From assembly GCF_000159955.1 (NCBI RefSeq), contig NZ_GG695981.1, positions 1-21,841 of the forward strand: DNA of 21,841 nucleotides, given 5' to 3'. Origin of the DNA: Paenibacillus sp. oral taxon 786 str. D14. Its GTDB lineage: Bacteria; Bacillota; Bacilli; Paenibacillales; Paenibacillaceae. The notes under the pieces were generated by a model. The model saw only the letters and a list, made by a program, of their open reading frames with translations. It searched no databases and was not told the origin of the DNA. Below are positions 1-7,583 of the stretch, one piece after another (within the stretch, counting starts at the first letter, position 1; each line of letters starts with the position of its first letter). Made by a program: the position numbers and the translations under genes.

Positions 1-3
1 CCG

Positions 4-369
4 ATGGACAACTGTTTGTTTTGTAAAATCGTCGAGGGGACGATCCCGTCGAACAAGGTGTATGAGGATGATCGCGTTCTTGTTTTCCACGATATTCAAC
101 CCGCTGCACCGGTACATGTGCTGATCATTCCTAAGAAGCATATCGCTTCCATGAATGACGTGGCTCCCGAAGATTTTGCTCTGATCGGCGAGATGCACCG
201 TGTTGCGCAAGAAACCGCGAAGAAGCTAGGCGTTGCAGAGAGCGGGTACCGGCTGATCAACAACTGCGGACCCGACAGCGGACAAGCGGTCGCGCATCTG
301 CATTACCATCTGATTGGAGGCGCCAAGCTGGGCGCGTTGGTGCAATCCTCTAGCTCTCACGCGCTCTAA
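4..369 (+). CDS. HIT-family nucleotide-binding hydrolase (Hint-like)
   Basis: The 121-residue product has the layout of a small histidine-triad protein. It has an N-terminal CxxC pair (C4, C7), often zinc-binding in this family, a central IIPKKHI strand, and the triad HLHYHLIGG with His98, His100 and His102. Members of this branch hydrolyse nucleoside phosphoramidates or similar nucleotides in the cytosol; the true substrate of this copy cannot be read from sequence. The length is normal for a Hint-type protein, so the gene looks complete. Only three bases precede the ATG, so its ribosome binding site and promoter are outside the window. A sigma-A promoter starts about 45 bp after its stop, so rpsU is not dependent on it. 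Confidence 0.93.
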   Translation: MDNCLFCKIVEGTIPSNKVYEDDRVLVFHDIQPAAPVHVLIIPKKHIASMNDVAPEDFALIGEMHRVAQETAKKLGVAESGYRLINNCGPDSGQAVAHLHYHLIGGAKLGALVQSSSSHAL

Positions 370-412
370 AACTCCTTTTAGAATTTGGAAGAGAAAAAAG
401 CCGGTGCTCAGG

Positions 413-442
413 TTGACACCCTATTTCTCTTTCCCCTATAAT
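413..442 (+). promoter_or_regulatory. Sigma-A promoter of rpsU-yqeY
   Basis: A perfect -35 box TTGACA (413-418) is followed after 18 bp by a perfect -10 box TATAAT (437-442). The first ATG in the rpsU frame (441) overlaps this -10 box, so it cannot be the translation start of a transcript made here. The leader to the GTG start at 501 would be about 50 nt. Confidence 0.85.
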
Positions 443-500
443 GAAGTTTGATGAACCGTGTTATGCTCTTGGACGGTCTGGTCGGAGGGAGGGAAAACTG

Positions 501-674
501 GTGTCTGAAACTAAAGTTCGCAAAAACGAGACAATTGATGCTGCACTTCGTCGCTTTAAACGTTCCATCGCGAAAGATGGAGTATTGGCTGAGGTGAAGA
601 AACGTAAGCATTATGAAAAGCCAAGCGTAAAGCGCAAGAAAAAGTCCGAGGCTGCTCGTAAGAGAAAGTTTTAG
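501..674 (+). CDS. rpsU: 30S ribosomal protein bS21
   Basis: The 57-residue basic protein beginning [19 protein letters not shown] has the usual length and the strongly basic lysine/arginine C-terminus of bS21, a late-joining protein of the small ribosomal subunit near the 3' end of 16S rRNA. I chose the GTG at 501 because a strong GGAGGGAGGG ribosome binding site lies at 484-493, and because the in-frame upstream ATG at 441 lies in the promoter -10 box and would add 20 atypical residues. It is followed after 16 bp by yqeY, whose AGGAGG-type binding site overlaps the rpsU stop. This gives a two-gene transcript as in B. subtilis. Confidence 0.96.
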   Translation: MSETKVRKNETIDAALRRFKRSIAKDGVLAEVKKRKHYEKPSVKRKKKSEAARKRKF

Positions 675-690
675 GAGGATTTAATCAGCG

Positions 691-1134
691 ATGAATCTTA
701 GCGAGCGATTGAACGAAGATATGAAGCAAGCGATGAAGAGTCAAGACAAGTTCAAGCTCTCCACCATTCGAATGGTTCGTGCTACGATCAAGAATCTTGA
801 GATAGATTTGAAAAGAACTTTGAACGATAATGAAGTGCTTGATATCCTAAGTCGTGAAATCAAACAGCGCAAAGATGCCCTCCAAGAATTTGAGAAAGCG
901 GGTCGTGACGATCTTGCCGAGCAAGTGAAAGCGGAAGCGGAGATCCTTGCTGAGTACCTTCCCGAACAGCTAAGCGAAGAAGAAATTAAAGTCATTGTAC
1001 AGCAGACCATCCAGGAAACCGGTGCTTCTTCGAAAGCCGATCTCGGGAAAGTGATGAGTGCACTGATGCCCAAGGTAAAAGGCCGGGCAGACGGTAAGCT
1101 CGTAAACCAGACGGTTCAACAGCTTTTGCCATAA
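691..1134 (+). CDS. yqeY: GatB/YqeY domain protein
   Basis: The 147-residue product is a stand-alone YqeY domain, related to the C-terminal helical tail of GatB, the tRNA-dependent amidotransferase subunit. Typical family stretches are visible: LSREIKQRKDALQEFEKAGR near residues 68-87, YLPEQLSEEE near 109-118, and a C-terminal DLGKVMSALMPKVKGRADG segment. The role of stand-alone YqeY is not firmly established; tRNA binding is inferred from the GatB relationship. Start ATG 691 has AGGAGGAT at 674-681. The gene follows rpsU, the usual Firmicutes arrangement, and ends 12 bp before a strong terminator. Confidence 0.93.
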   Translation: MNLSERLNEDMKQAMKSQDKFKLSTIRMVRATIKNLEIDLKRTLNDNEVLDILSREIKQRKDALQEFEKAGRDDLAEQVKAEAEILAEYLPEQLSEEEIKVIVQQTIQETGASSKADLGKVMSALMPKVKGRADGKLVNQTVQQLLP

Positions 1135-1146
1135 CTTCGAGAGACA

Positions 1147-1183
1147 AACACCTTTTACGATGTATTCGTAGAAGGTGTTTTTT
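1147..1183 (+). terminator. Rho-independent terminator after yqeY
   Basis: A 14-bp stem (1147-1160 with 1166-1179, one G-T wobble, loop TGTAT) is followed by a run of T (1178-1183). It closes the rpsU-yqeY transcript. A group IIC intron relic starts four bases after the T run. Confidence 0.9.
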
Positions 1184-1186
1184 CAT

Positions 1187-1314
1187 GTGCGCCCGGCATG
1201 GGCGATAAGCAAACCCAGGACAAACGTGTCAAGCGGTTGAACCGCCGTATGCCGAACGGTACGTACGGTGTGGAAGGTCGGCTACTCAATTCATGGGTAG
1301 CCTCCTATCCGATT
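1187..1314 (+). mobile_element. Group IIC intron relic (ORF-less, internally deleted)
   Basis: The 5' end GTGCGCCCGGCATGGGCG (1187-1204) matches the start of bacterial group IIC introns, including the small CGCCC/GGGCG hairpin that opens domain I. About 35 nt later, 1236-1276 reads as domain V: CCGTA pairs with TACGG, with the conserved two-base CG bulge, and TGCC pairs with GGTA around a GAAC loop. Next, 1280-1302 forms a domain VI-like hairpin (GGCTACTC/GGGTAGCC) followed by CCTCCTATCCGATT with a possible branch-point A. Nearly all of domains I to IV and the reverse transcriptase are missing, so the element is about 128 nt rather than 600 to 2000. Its position directly after a terminator is the known target preference of class C introns. 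The base of domain V looks damaged. The exact 3' boundary is inferred. Confidence 0.8.
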
Positions 1315-1330
1315 ATATATCCCCCCCATG

Positions 1331-1370
1331 AAAGCCAAGGTTGCCGGCCTAAGCAACCTTGGCTTTTACT
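1331..1370 (+). terminator. Second hairpin, terminator-like, downstream of intron relic
   Basis: A perfect 14-bp stem (1331-1344 with 1353-1366, loop CGGCCTAA) ends in four T and then ACTT. AAA on the other side makes it usable in both directions. With the hairpin at 1147 it forms a tandem pair flanking the intron relic and insulating yqfC from yqeY. Confidence 0.65.
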
Positions 1371-1387
1371 TCTCCTTTTCCATTCTC

Positions 1388-1414
1388 ATAAATCCAAGCA
1401 GGGCCGCATAATTT
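1388..1414 (+). promoter_or_regulatory. Possible sigma-E promoter of yqfC-yqfD
   Basis: ATA (1388-1390), a 16-bp gap and CATAATTT (1407-1414) resemble the mother-cell sigma-E pattern (ATA, 16-18 bp, CATACAAT-like). The match of the -10 box is partial. B. subtilis yqfC and yqfD belong to the sigma-E regulon, which fits the position about 30 bp before the yqfC start. Confidence 0.45.
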
Positions 1415-1443
1415 GTACAGTAGGGGAAGGAGGATTGTCTCAT

Positions 1444-1731
1444 ATGAGCCGGTTTGTCCGCAAAATTCGCAAATGGACGGTCGATGCGCTCGACCTGCCC
1501 AGTGACCTTGTATTCGATTTGCCGAGGCTCACCTTAATTGGAGGTCAGCAGCTGTATATAGAAAATCATCGGGGCGTGGTCCACTTCTCTCCCGAAGCGC
1601 TGCATTTGGCGCTGAGTGAAGGAACGCTGGAAGTCGAGGGAAGCGGCTTGGTTATTAAAGCCATCATGCCCGAAGAAGTGGTCGTGGAAGGGCGGATCTT
1701 CGGCATTAAATATCGTGGAACGGGGGAATGA
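1444..1731 (+). CDS. yqfC: Sporulation protein YqfC
   Basis: From the ATG at 1444 the product is 95 residues, close to the B. subtilis YqfC length. It starts MSRFVRKIRKWTVDALDLP and contains the family-like stretch LPRLTLIGGQQLYIENHRGV. The reading frame stays open upstream to 1198, but that part lies within the intron relic and a terminator hairpin. The binding site GGAAGGAGGA at 1425-1434 points to 1444. The protein is a small predicted cytosolic or peripheral protein made in the mother cell during sporulation; its biochemical role is unknown. It ends 3 bp before yqfD and is surely co-expressed with it. Confidence 0.9.
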   Translation: MSRFVRKIRKWTVDALDLPSDLVFDLPRLTLIGGQQLYIENHRGVVHFSPEALHLALSEGTLEVEGSGLVIKAIMPEEVVVEGRIFGIKYRGTGE

Positions 1732-1734
1732 AGC

Positions 1735-2916
1735 GTGAAATCACCGGCCTTAAACCAGCTGAGAGGCATCGTTACCATCACGGTCCGCGGAGGATCGATC
1801 GAACAGCTTGTGAATGAGATATCTCACCAGGGCATCGACATTTGGGATGTCCAACCCTTGCCCGGAGGGCAAATGAACATGAAGATCGCGCTGCCCGACT
1901 TCTTTCGGCTGCGGCCGCTCTTGAAACGGACAGGCTGCCGAATGTCGGTTCAGGGACGCTCCGGGCTCCCGTTTGTGTTAGGCCGCGTATGGAAGAGGAA
2001 GGGGTTTATCGCCGGATTCGCTTTATTTGTTGCGGCGATTTTTTGCTTATCTTCGCTGGTCTGGGATGTCGAGGTAGTAGGGAACAAGGAGATTGCCTCC
2101 CAAGATATTCTTCAAGCGGCTAGACAAGAGGGCATTTATCCGTTTCAATGGATTTTTCGTTTGCCTGAGCAGGACAAGCTGTCTGCCGAACTCACCCGCA
2201 AGCTGCCGGGCACGTCCTGGGTTGGGGTTACCCGTACGGGGACAAAAATCACGATCCAAGTGGTGGAGGCGACCAAACCAAAGGACCAGAAACTGGTCAG
2301 CCCAAGCCATTTGATCAGCAAGCATGACGCGGTGATCACACATATTTATGTGGAAAAAGGTCAGCCGGAGGTCAGGAAAAACGATCGGGTGAAGAAAGGA
2401 CAAGTGCTGGTGTCGGGATTCCAAGGCGGCAAGCTGGTCGTGCCCGTGGCGAAGATCCGCGGTATTGTCTGGCACGAGTATAACATCCAGGTACCGCTGG
2501 TATATAAGCAGAAGGTTTACACGGGAGAGCGCAAGCAACGGGGGTATTTATATTTTGGCAATACTGCGATTCAGTTAACCGGTTATGGCAAAGTGACTTA
2601 TGCACAATCAGAGACGATGACCGATCAGGATCCGTTGACATGGCGCGGTTGGAAGCTCCCGATTGGCTGGATGACCGAGAAGGTGATGGAAACGACGGAG
2701 CTTGAGCTGAAACGGACGGAGGAACAAGCAAAACAGGAGGGAATTGAGCGAGCGAAGCGCGATATTCTGGCGAAATACGGCACGGATAGCGTCATTCTGG
2801 ATCAAAAAATTTTGCATGAGAAGGCGGACAATGGTAAAGTTTATATAAAAGTGCATTTCGAAGTAGAACAGAACATTTCGGAAGAAGTGCCGATAGTACA
2901 AGATCAAGGAGAATGA
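1735..2916 (+). CDS. yqfD: Sporulation protein YqfD (membrane-anchored)
   Basis: The 393-residue product has a soluble N-terminal part of about 85 residues, one clear membrane helix (about 91-110, FIAGFALFVAAIFCLSSLVW), then a large extracytoplasmic domain. This last part begins DVEVVGNKEIASQDILQAARQEG, which looks like a POTRA-type fold by pattern, and ends in a charged helix rich in Glu, Lys and Arg (about 325-350). Length and layout fit YqfD, a sigma-E controlled sporulation membrane protein of unknown mechanism. The start is GTG 1735 with GGGGGAA a few bases upstream, only 3 bp after the yqfC stop. A TTG-started phoH follows 6 bp after its stop. Confidence 0.9.
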   Translation: MKSPALNQLRGIVTITVRGGSIEQLVNEISHQGIDIWDVQPLPGGQMNMKIALPDFFRLRPLLKRTGCRMSVQGRSGLPFVLGRVWKRKGFIAGFALFVAAIFCLSSLVWDVEVVGNKEIASQDILQAARQEGIYPFQWIFRLPEQDKLSAELTRKLPGTSWVGVTRTGTKITIQVVEATKPKDQKLVSPSHLISKHDAVITHIYVEKGQPEVRKNDRVKKGQVLVSGFQGGKLVVPVAKIRGIVWHEYNIQVPLVYKQKVYTGERKQRGYLYFGNTAIQLTGYGKVTYAQSETMTDQDPLTWRGWKLPIGWMTEKVMETTELELKRTEEQAKQEGIERAKRDILAKYGTDSVILDQKILHEKADNGKVYIKVHFEVEQNISEEVPIVQDQGE

Positions 2917-2922
2917 GGCTAT

Positions 2923-3894
2923 TTGTCGGAACAACTGGTGAACATCAAATTACCGCTTCACAGTGCGGCTGAAGGACTCTCTTTGTTTGGCCCTCAGGAT
3001 TCGTTCCTGAAATTAATTGAACAGCATTTACCAGCAAGCATTGTTTTGCGAGAATCGGAAATTACCATCCGCGGGGAACAACGTGAGGCGGAGAAGGTAG
3101 AGCAGTTGTTTGAAGTTTTGCTAGAACTGATTCGGAACGGATATATCTTGACCGAACGGGACGTGTTATATGCCGTCGATTTGGCTAAGGATTTCCGCGC
3201 GGATCAGCTGCTTGATTTATATAAAGGTGAAATTGCCATTACTTATCGCGGCAAGCCGATTCGGGTGAAGACGATCGGGCAGAAGCACTACGTTACGACG
3301 ATTAAGAAACGGGACGTCGTCTTTGGCGTCGGCCCTGCCGGGACAGGCAAAACGTATTTGGCCGTTGTCCTCGCGATTAGCGCGCTCAAGGAAGGCTCGG
3401 TCAAACGGATTATTTTGACTCGTCCGGCGGTCGAAGCAGGGGAAAGCCTGGGATTCTTGCCTGGGGATCTCCAGGAGAAGGTGGATCCTTATCTGCGTCC
3501 CCTGTATGATGCATTGTACGATGTTATGGGACCGGAGCAGACCGCTAAGGCGCTGGAGCGCGGGTTAATCGAGATCGCGCCGCTTGCCTATATGCGGGGC
3601 CGGACGCTGGATGATTCCTTTATTATTTTGGACGAAGCCCAAAATACGACGCCGGAGCAAATGAAGATGTTCCTGACTCGGCTAGGCTTTGGTTCTAAAA
3701 TGGTAATTACCGGGGACGTGACGCAAATCGACCTTCCCAAAGGGAAGAAATCCGGTTTGGTCGAAGCGAAGGCGATTTTGAGCGGAATCGAAGAGATCGG
3801 ATTCGTCCAATTTGCCGAGTCCGACGTCGTTCGTCATTCGCTGGTCCAGAAGATTATTATGGCGTACGACCGCGCTGCCGAAAACCAAGGGTAA
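2923..3894 (+). CDS. phoH: PhoH-family ATPase (PhoH-like)
   Basis: The 323-residue product has an N-terminal KH-like region (ITIRGEQREAEKVEQLFEVLLELI), then a P-loop ATPase domain. The Walker A motif GPAGTGKT is at residues 137-144 and the Walker B-type segment FIILDEAQN is around Asp237. PhoH proteins are cytosolic ATPases linked to RNA metabolism; the natural substrate is not settled. The start is TTG 2923, preceded by AAGGAGAATGAGG. No better ATG or GTG is available before the conserved region. It sits between yqfD and pgpH, as in B. subtilis. Confidence 0.94.
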   Translation: MSEQLVNIKLPLHSAAEGLSLFGPQDSFLKLIEQHLPASIVLRESEITIRGEQREAEKVEQLFEVLLELIRNGYILTERDVLYAVDLAKDFRADQLLDLYKGEIAITYRGKPIRVKTIGQKHYVTTIKKRDVVFGVGPAGTGKTYLAVVLAISALKEGSVKRIILTRPAVEAGESLGFLPGDLQEKVDPYLRPLYDALYDVMGPEQTAKALERGLIEIAPLAYMRGRTLDDSFIILDEAQNTTPEQMKMFLTRLGFGSKMVITGDVTQIDLPKGKKSGLVEAKAILSGIEEIGFVQFAESDVVRHSLVQKIIMAYDRAAENQG

Positions 3895-3943
3895 GCTTCC
3901 CAGACGTTGTTAGGGTTTACCATGTTCAGGAGGGCTGTCTAAT

Positions 3944-6235
3944 ATGACAAATGACGATCAGCAAAAGAAAAGCGCGTTACAATTCAGATTTGCAGGATGG
4001 AAGCATAGCACCAGCGTGCGTTATGTTCTGTTCGCGCTGCTTGTCGTTATGTTCTACGTCAGCTTGGCGCCCAAACTGTTGCCCGAAACGTATGACATTG
4101 CGGTAGGTTTGCCGAGCGAGAAGGAAATCTTGGCGCCGATGGACATTCCCGATACCAAGGCGACGCTGAAAGCGCAGGAGGAGGCTGCCGAGAAGGTGGG
4201 ACAGGTCTACACTATCCTGCCGCTCCGCAACGAAACATTAGTCGCGCAAATGCTTGACCGGATCTTCCGCTTGAACCAGGACGACCAGGTTTCGGAAGAA
4301 GATAAGATTAAGATCTATCGCGAGGAGCTGCCGCAGCGCGTTAAGGATTATGTGCAGAACTTCATCATGAACAATCGGAATTCCAGCGTTTATTCGGCGA
4401 CCTTGTTTGAGGAAGTGACCCAGCGCATTGATGAACAGCAATATCACATTTCGGAAGAGACGTTTATCAAGATCCCTCGCTTAACGGCAGAGGATATCAA
4501 CGCGATGAAGCCGGTTGCTGCGGATATTGTGGCCCGGCTGACGGCGGATCCGATCGTTGAAGCGCAAACCGCACGGGCAAAAGTCGCGGAAATGGTCAGC
4601 ACAAGCTCGCTAAGCAAAAGGACTGCACGCGAGGTTGTGCAGGAGCTTGCCCGTCTGTCCATCACCGCTAATAAGTTTTATGATGAAGAAGCAACGAAGG
4701 CGGCGAAGGTGGAAGCGCGCGAGAATACGCCTACGGTATATATTAAGCAAGGGGATGTGCTCGTCCATAAGGGCGAAAGAATTACCCAGGAAATGTACAC
4801 CCTGCTGGAGAAGAACGGCCTTCTCAAGGATGAGGTCGATTATTCACCGCAACTGGGGCTCGTTTTGCTGTCTTTGCTGATGGCGACCGGGCTGATTATG
4901 TTTATTCGTCAATCGGAAGGCGCCAGCCGGTTCAAATACAACAACGCGCAGTTCGTTATGCTGCTGCTAATTATTTTTATCACGATTGCTTCGATGCATG
5001 TCATCAACATTCTGCAGAGTGAACAGCAGGCTTTTATCGGGTATTTAGCCCCGATTGCCACCGGTGCGATGCTGATTACGCTGTTACTGGATTTGCCGCT
5101 CGCTTATCTCTGCTCCTTTTTGTTTAGCGTTCTGGCTAGCATCATTTTAAATCAGCGGCAAAGCGAAATGTTTGATTTTCAGTTTGGGTTCTTCGCTTTG
5201 GTGACTTCGTTTGCTGCGATTTTCGCGATTCACCGGGCCAGCCAGCGCTCTACACTGCTCAAGGCGGGGATTATGATCTGCTTGTTTGGCGCGCTGTCGA
5301 TCTTTGCCCTGCAGCTGATTGATAATCAGGACTGGACGCAAACCAGCACGTTATATGCGCTTGGATTTTCCGTTGCTGGGGGATTGTTGACAACGATTTT
5401 GGTCATCGGCTTGATGCCGTTCTTCGAGGTCACCTTCGGCATCCTCTCGGCGCTTAAGCTGGTGGAGCTGTCGAACCCCAACCACCCGCTGCTGCGCAAG
5501 CTGTTGACGGAAACGCCGGGGACTTACCATCACAGTGTAATGGTGGGCAATCTGTCGGAGGCGGCAGCCGAAGCGATTGGTGCCAACGGATTGCTGTGCC
5601 GCGTCGGTTCGTATTATCACGATATCGGGAAGACGAAGCGGCCGAGCTATTTTATCGAAAATCAGAACAACATGGAAAATCCACACGACTTTATCGATCC
5701 GAAGTTAAGCAAATCGATTATTATCGCCCATGCCCGGGATGGGGTGGAGATGCAAAAGGAATATAAGCTGCCGAAGCCGATCCGGGATATTGCCGAGCAG
5801 CATCATGGAACGACGTTTTTGCATTATTTCTACCACAAGGCGCTGCGATTGGCGGAGGAACAAGGCGTTGAACCGGATTTCACGGAGGATGATTTCCGCT
5901 ATCCGGGGCCTAAGGCTCAATCGAAGGAGGCCGCTGTGGTCGGGATTGCCGACAGTGTTGAGGCGGCCGTACGCTCCCTGCGCAAACCAACGGTGGAGCA
6001 GGTTGAGTCCATGATCGAGAAAATTATTAAGAGCCGCTTGGATGATCACCAGTTTAACGAATGTGATCTGACGATGCGGGAGCTCGATATCATCGCCCAA
6101 ACGCTGAAGGAAACGGTAATGGGCATCTTCCATTCGCGGATTGAATATCCGGAGGAAGTCAAGAAGAGTAAAGAGAACGAGGAGAAGGACAGGGGGCAAA
6201 ACGTAAATGGGCCTACAGCTGGCTTGGAGCAATGA
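3944..6235 (+). CDS. pgpH: 7TMR-HD membrane phosphodiesterase (cyclic-di-AMP)
   Basis: The 763-residue protein has the full PgpH/YqfF architecture. There is one N-terminal membrane helix (about 26-45), an extracytoplasmic domain of about 240 residues, a bundle of membrane helices (about 300-505), and a cytosolic HD phosphohydrolase domain. HD metal ligands are visible as HH529-530, HD559-560 (YYHDIGK), His596 and HH620-621 (EQHHGTTF). Characterised relatives hydrolyse cyclic-di-AMP, which controls osmolyte uptake and wall homeostasis in Firmicutes; activity here is inferred from the intact HD site. Start ATG 3944 has AGGAGGG at 3928-3934. The 3' end overlaps ybeY by 29 bp. It is somewhat longer than B. 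subtilis YqfF. Confidence 0.95.
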   Translation: MTNDDQQKKSALQFRFAGWKHSTSVRYVLFALLVVMFYVSLAPKLLPETYDIAVGLPSEKEILAPMDIPDTKATLKAQEEAAEKVGQVYTILPLRNETLVAQMLDRIFRLNQDDQVSEEDKIKIYREELPQRVKDYVQNFIMNNRNSSVYSATLFEEVTQRIDEQQYHISEETFIKIPRLTAEDINAMKPVAADIVARLTADPIVEAQTARAKVAEMVSTSSLSKRTAREVVQELARLSITANKFYDEEATKAAKVEARENTPTVYIKQGDVLVHKGERITQEMYTLLEKNGLLKDEVDYSPQLGLVLLSLLMATGLIMFIRQSEGASRFKYNNAQFVMLLLIIFITIASMHVINILQSEQQAFIGYLAPIATGAMLITLLLDLPLAYLCSFLFSVLASIILNQRQSEMFDFQFGFFALVTSFAAIFAIHRASQRSTLLKAGIMICLFGALSIFALQLIDNQDWTQTSTLYALGFSVAGGLLTTILVIGLMPFFEVTFGILSALKLVELSNPNHPLLRKLLTETPGTYHHSVMVGNLSEAAAEAIGANGLLCRVGSYYHDIGKTKRPSYFIENQNNMENPHDFIDPKLSKSIIIAHARDGVEMQKEYKLPKPIRDIAEQHHGTTFLHYFYHKALRLAEEQGVEPDFTEDDFRYPGPKAQSKEAAVVGIADSVEAAVRSLRKPTVEQVESMIEKIIKSRLDDHQFNECDLTMRELDIIAQTLKETVMGIFHSRIEYPEEVKKSKENEEKDRGQNVNGPTAGLEQ

Positions 6236-6704
6236 ACAGGATAAAATGGAGATCGGTCAAGATCTGATCGATCTCTTGGAGCGGGTGCTGCAGATCGCTG
6301 GACAAGCGGAAGGTATCACGGAAGGCGAAGTGGCGCTCACGTTCGTGGACGATGAGGCGATCCACGAATTAAACCGCGATTATCGCGGCATCGACCGGCC
6401 GACCGATGTGTTGTCGTTTGCGATGAACGAATCGCTGGAGGAAGAGCCGGAAATCGTCTATGAGCTGGAAGAAGACGAAGAGCTGGACGATATGACCGAA
6501 ATGCTTGGAGATATCATCATCTCCGTGGAACGGGCCAAAGCGCAAAGTGAGGAGTACGGTCATTCGCTGGAGCGGGAAATCGGATTTCTGTTTGTGCACG
6601 GGTTCCTGCACCTGCTAGGTTACGATCATCAAGACGCGGTCAGCGAAGCGGAAATGATGGGCAAACAAGAAGCGGCGCTCGCCGAGGTGGGGCTTGTTCG
6701 CTAA
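6207..6704 (+). CDS. ybeY: Endoribonuclease YbeY (rRNA maturation)
   Basis: The 165-residue product carries the signature HGFLHLLGYDH with zinc ligands His131, His135 and His141. It also has the family strands VALTFVDDEAIHELNRDYRG and PTDVLSFAM. YbeY is a zinc-dependent endoribonuclease needed for 16S rRNA 3'-end maturation and ribosome quality control, acting with Era (encoded nearby). An acidic insert (EEEPEIVYELEEDEELDD, about residues 76-93) enlarges the loop before MLGDIIIS. Start ATG 6207 lies inside pgpH with GGGGG about 10 nt upstream; the overlap of 29 bp suggests translational coupling. The stop TAA shares its last base with the dgkA start. Confidence 0.95.
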   Translation: MGLQLAWSNEQDKMEIGQDLIDLLERVLQIAGQAEGITEGEVALTFVDDEAIHELNRDYRGIDRPTDVLSFAMNESLEEEPEIVYELEEDEELDDMTEMLGDIIISVERAKAQSEEYGHSLEREIGFLFVHGFLHLLGYDHQDAVSEAEMMGKQEAALAEVGLVR

Positions 6705-7078
6705 TGAAGCCGTCGCGCCGCTGGAGTTCATCTTTTCGATACGCGTTGGAGGGAATCGCTACTTCGCTAAGGACTCAGCGTCATGTGCGGTTCCATTGCG
6801 TCGCGGCGGTCATTGTGATTGCCGCGGCGATTGCGTTATCCCTTCCCGCGAGAGACGTAGCCTTATTGCTGCTCGTCATCGCCTTGGTTATTTCTCTTGA
6901 GCTCGTGAATACGGCGATTGAAGCCGTTGTAGATCTCGCAGCCCCTGAGTGGCATCGTCTTGGCAAGATCGCCAAGGATGCTGCAGCCGGGGCTGTACTG
7001 GTCGCTGCGGTTTTTGCCGTAGTGATCGGAATATTGATTTTTTACGAGCCATTGATGCGTTGTCTGGGGCTGCTGTAA
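6704..7078 (+). CDS. dgkA: Diacylglycerol/undecaprenol kinase family protein
   Basis: The 124-residue integral membrane protein has three hydrophobic helices (about 30-47, 52-70, 93-113) and the diagnostic ELVNTAIEAVVDL segment (Glu66 to Leu78), with conserved glutamates that bind metal and ATP in this family. The KIAKDAAAGAVL stretch is also typical. In Gram-positive bacteria these enzymes mainly phosphorylate undecaprenol, feeding the lipid carrier pool for the wall; this substrate is inferred. The start ATG overlaps the ybeY stop by one base (TAATG), so translation is coupled. Confidence 0.93.
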   Translation: MKPSRRWSSSFRYALEGIATSLRTQRHVRFHCVAAVIVIAAAIALSLPARDVALLLLVIALVISLELVNTAIEAVVDLAAPEWHRLGKIAKDAAAGAVLVAAVFAVVIGILIFYEPLMRCLGLL

Positions 7079-7123
7079 GATTGGAGCCCGTAACTTATTT
7101 TTGCTTTGGTTGAAGGAGATGAT

Positions 7124-7540
7124 ATGGTTATGGATTACGGTCAATTGATGGAAGAAGCGATCGAAGCCCGCAAAGCGGCTTATATTCCGTATTCGGGATT
7201 CGGCGTTGGGGCAGCTCTGCTCGATAGCAAAGGACAGGTTCACCACGGTTGCAATGTCGAGAATGCGGCTTACTCCCCTGGGAACTGCGCGGAGCGTACC
7301 GCGATGTTTCGGGCGATTGCCGATGGGCATCGACCCGGGACGTTCCAAGCTATCGCCGTGGTTGCCGACACAGAGGAACCGGTTGCGCCTTGCGGGGTCT
7401 GCCGCCAGGTGCTGCTGGAGCTGTGCGGGCCGGACATGCCTGTCATCCTGGGCAATCTGAAGGGCGACATCCGTCAGACGACGGTTCGGGAGTTGCTCCC
7501 CTACGCCTTCGGCCCCTCCCATCTGGAGGAGCAGAAGTAG
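7124..7540 (+). CDS. cdd: Cytidine deaminase
   Basis: From ATG 7124 the product is 138 residues, the length of the homotetrameric class. Zinc ligands and the catalytic glutamate are intact: CAE at 55-57 and PCGVC with Cys90 and Cys93. YIPYSGFGVGAAL and GCNVENAAY are family motifs. It deaminates cytidine and deoxycytidine to uridine and deoxyuridine in pyrimidine salvage. AAGGAG at 7113-7118 serves ATG 7124 (5-nt gap) or ATG 7130 (11-nt gap); either adds or removes only two residues. The in-frame TTG at 7106 lies upstream of the binding site and is rejected. In B. subtilis era follows directly, but here 500 bp intervene. Confidence 0.95.
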   Translation: MVMDYGQLMEEAIEARKAAYIPYSGFGVGAALLDSKGQVHHGCNVENAAYSPGNCAERTAMFRAIADGHRPGTFQAIAVVADTEEPVAPCGVCRQVLLELCGPDMPVILGNLKGDIRQTTVRELLPYAFGPSHLEEQK

Positions 7541-7583
7541 TTCAAAAAGGCGGCTTCGGATCACGAAGCGGCGCGCTGATGCG

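Noticed and set aside
366..381. Small CTAAAA/TTTTAG hairpin at the end of the HIT gene
   Set aside because: The stem is short, A/T only in its core, and lacks a T run after it, so I do not call it a terminator.
1198..1443. Upstream extension of the yqfC reading frame
   Set aside because: It crosses the intron relic and a strong hairpin, and the ribosome binding site at 1425-1434 marks ATG 1444 as the start.
7553..7576. Hairpin GCTTCG/CGAAGC just after cdd as a terminator
   Set aside because: The stem is only 6 bp and no T run follows.
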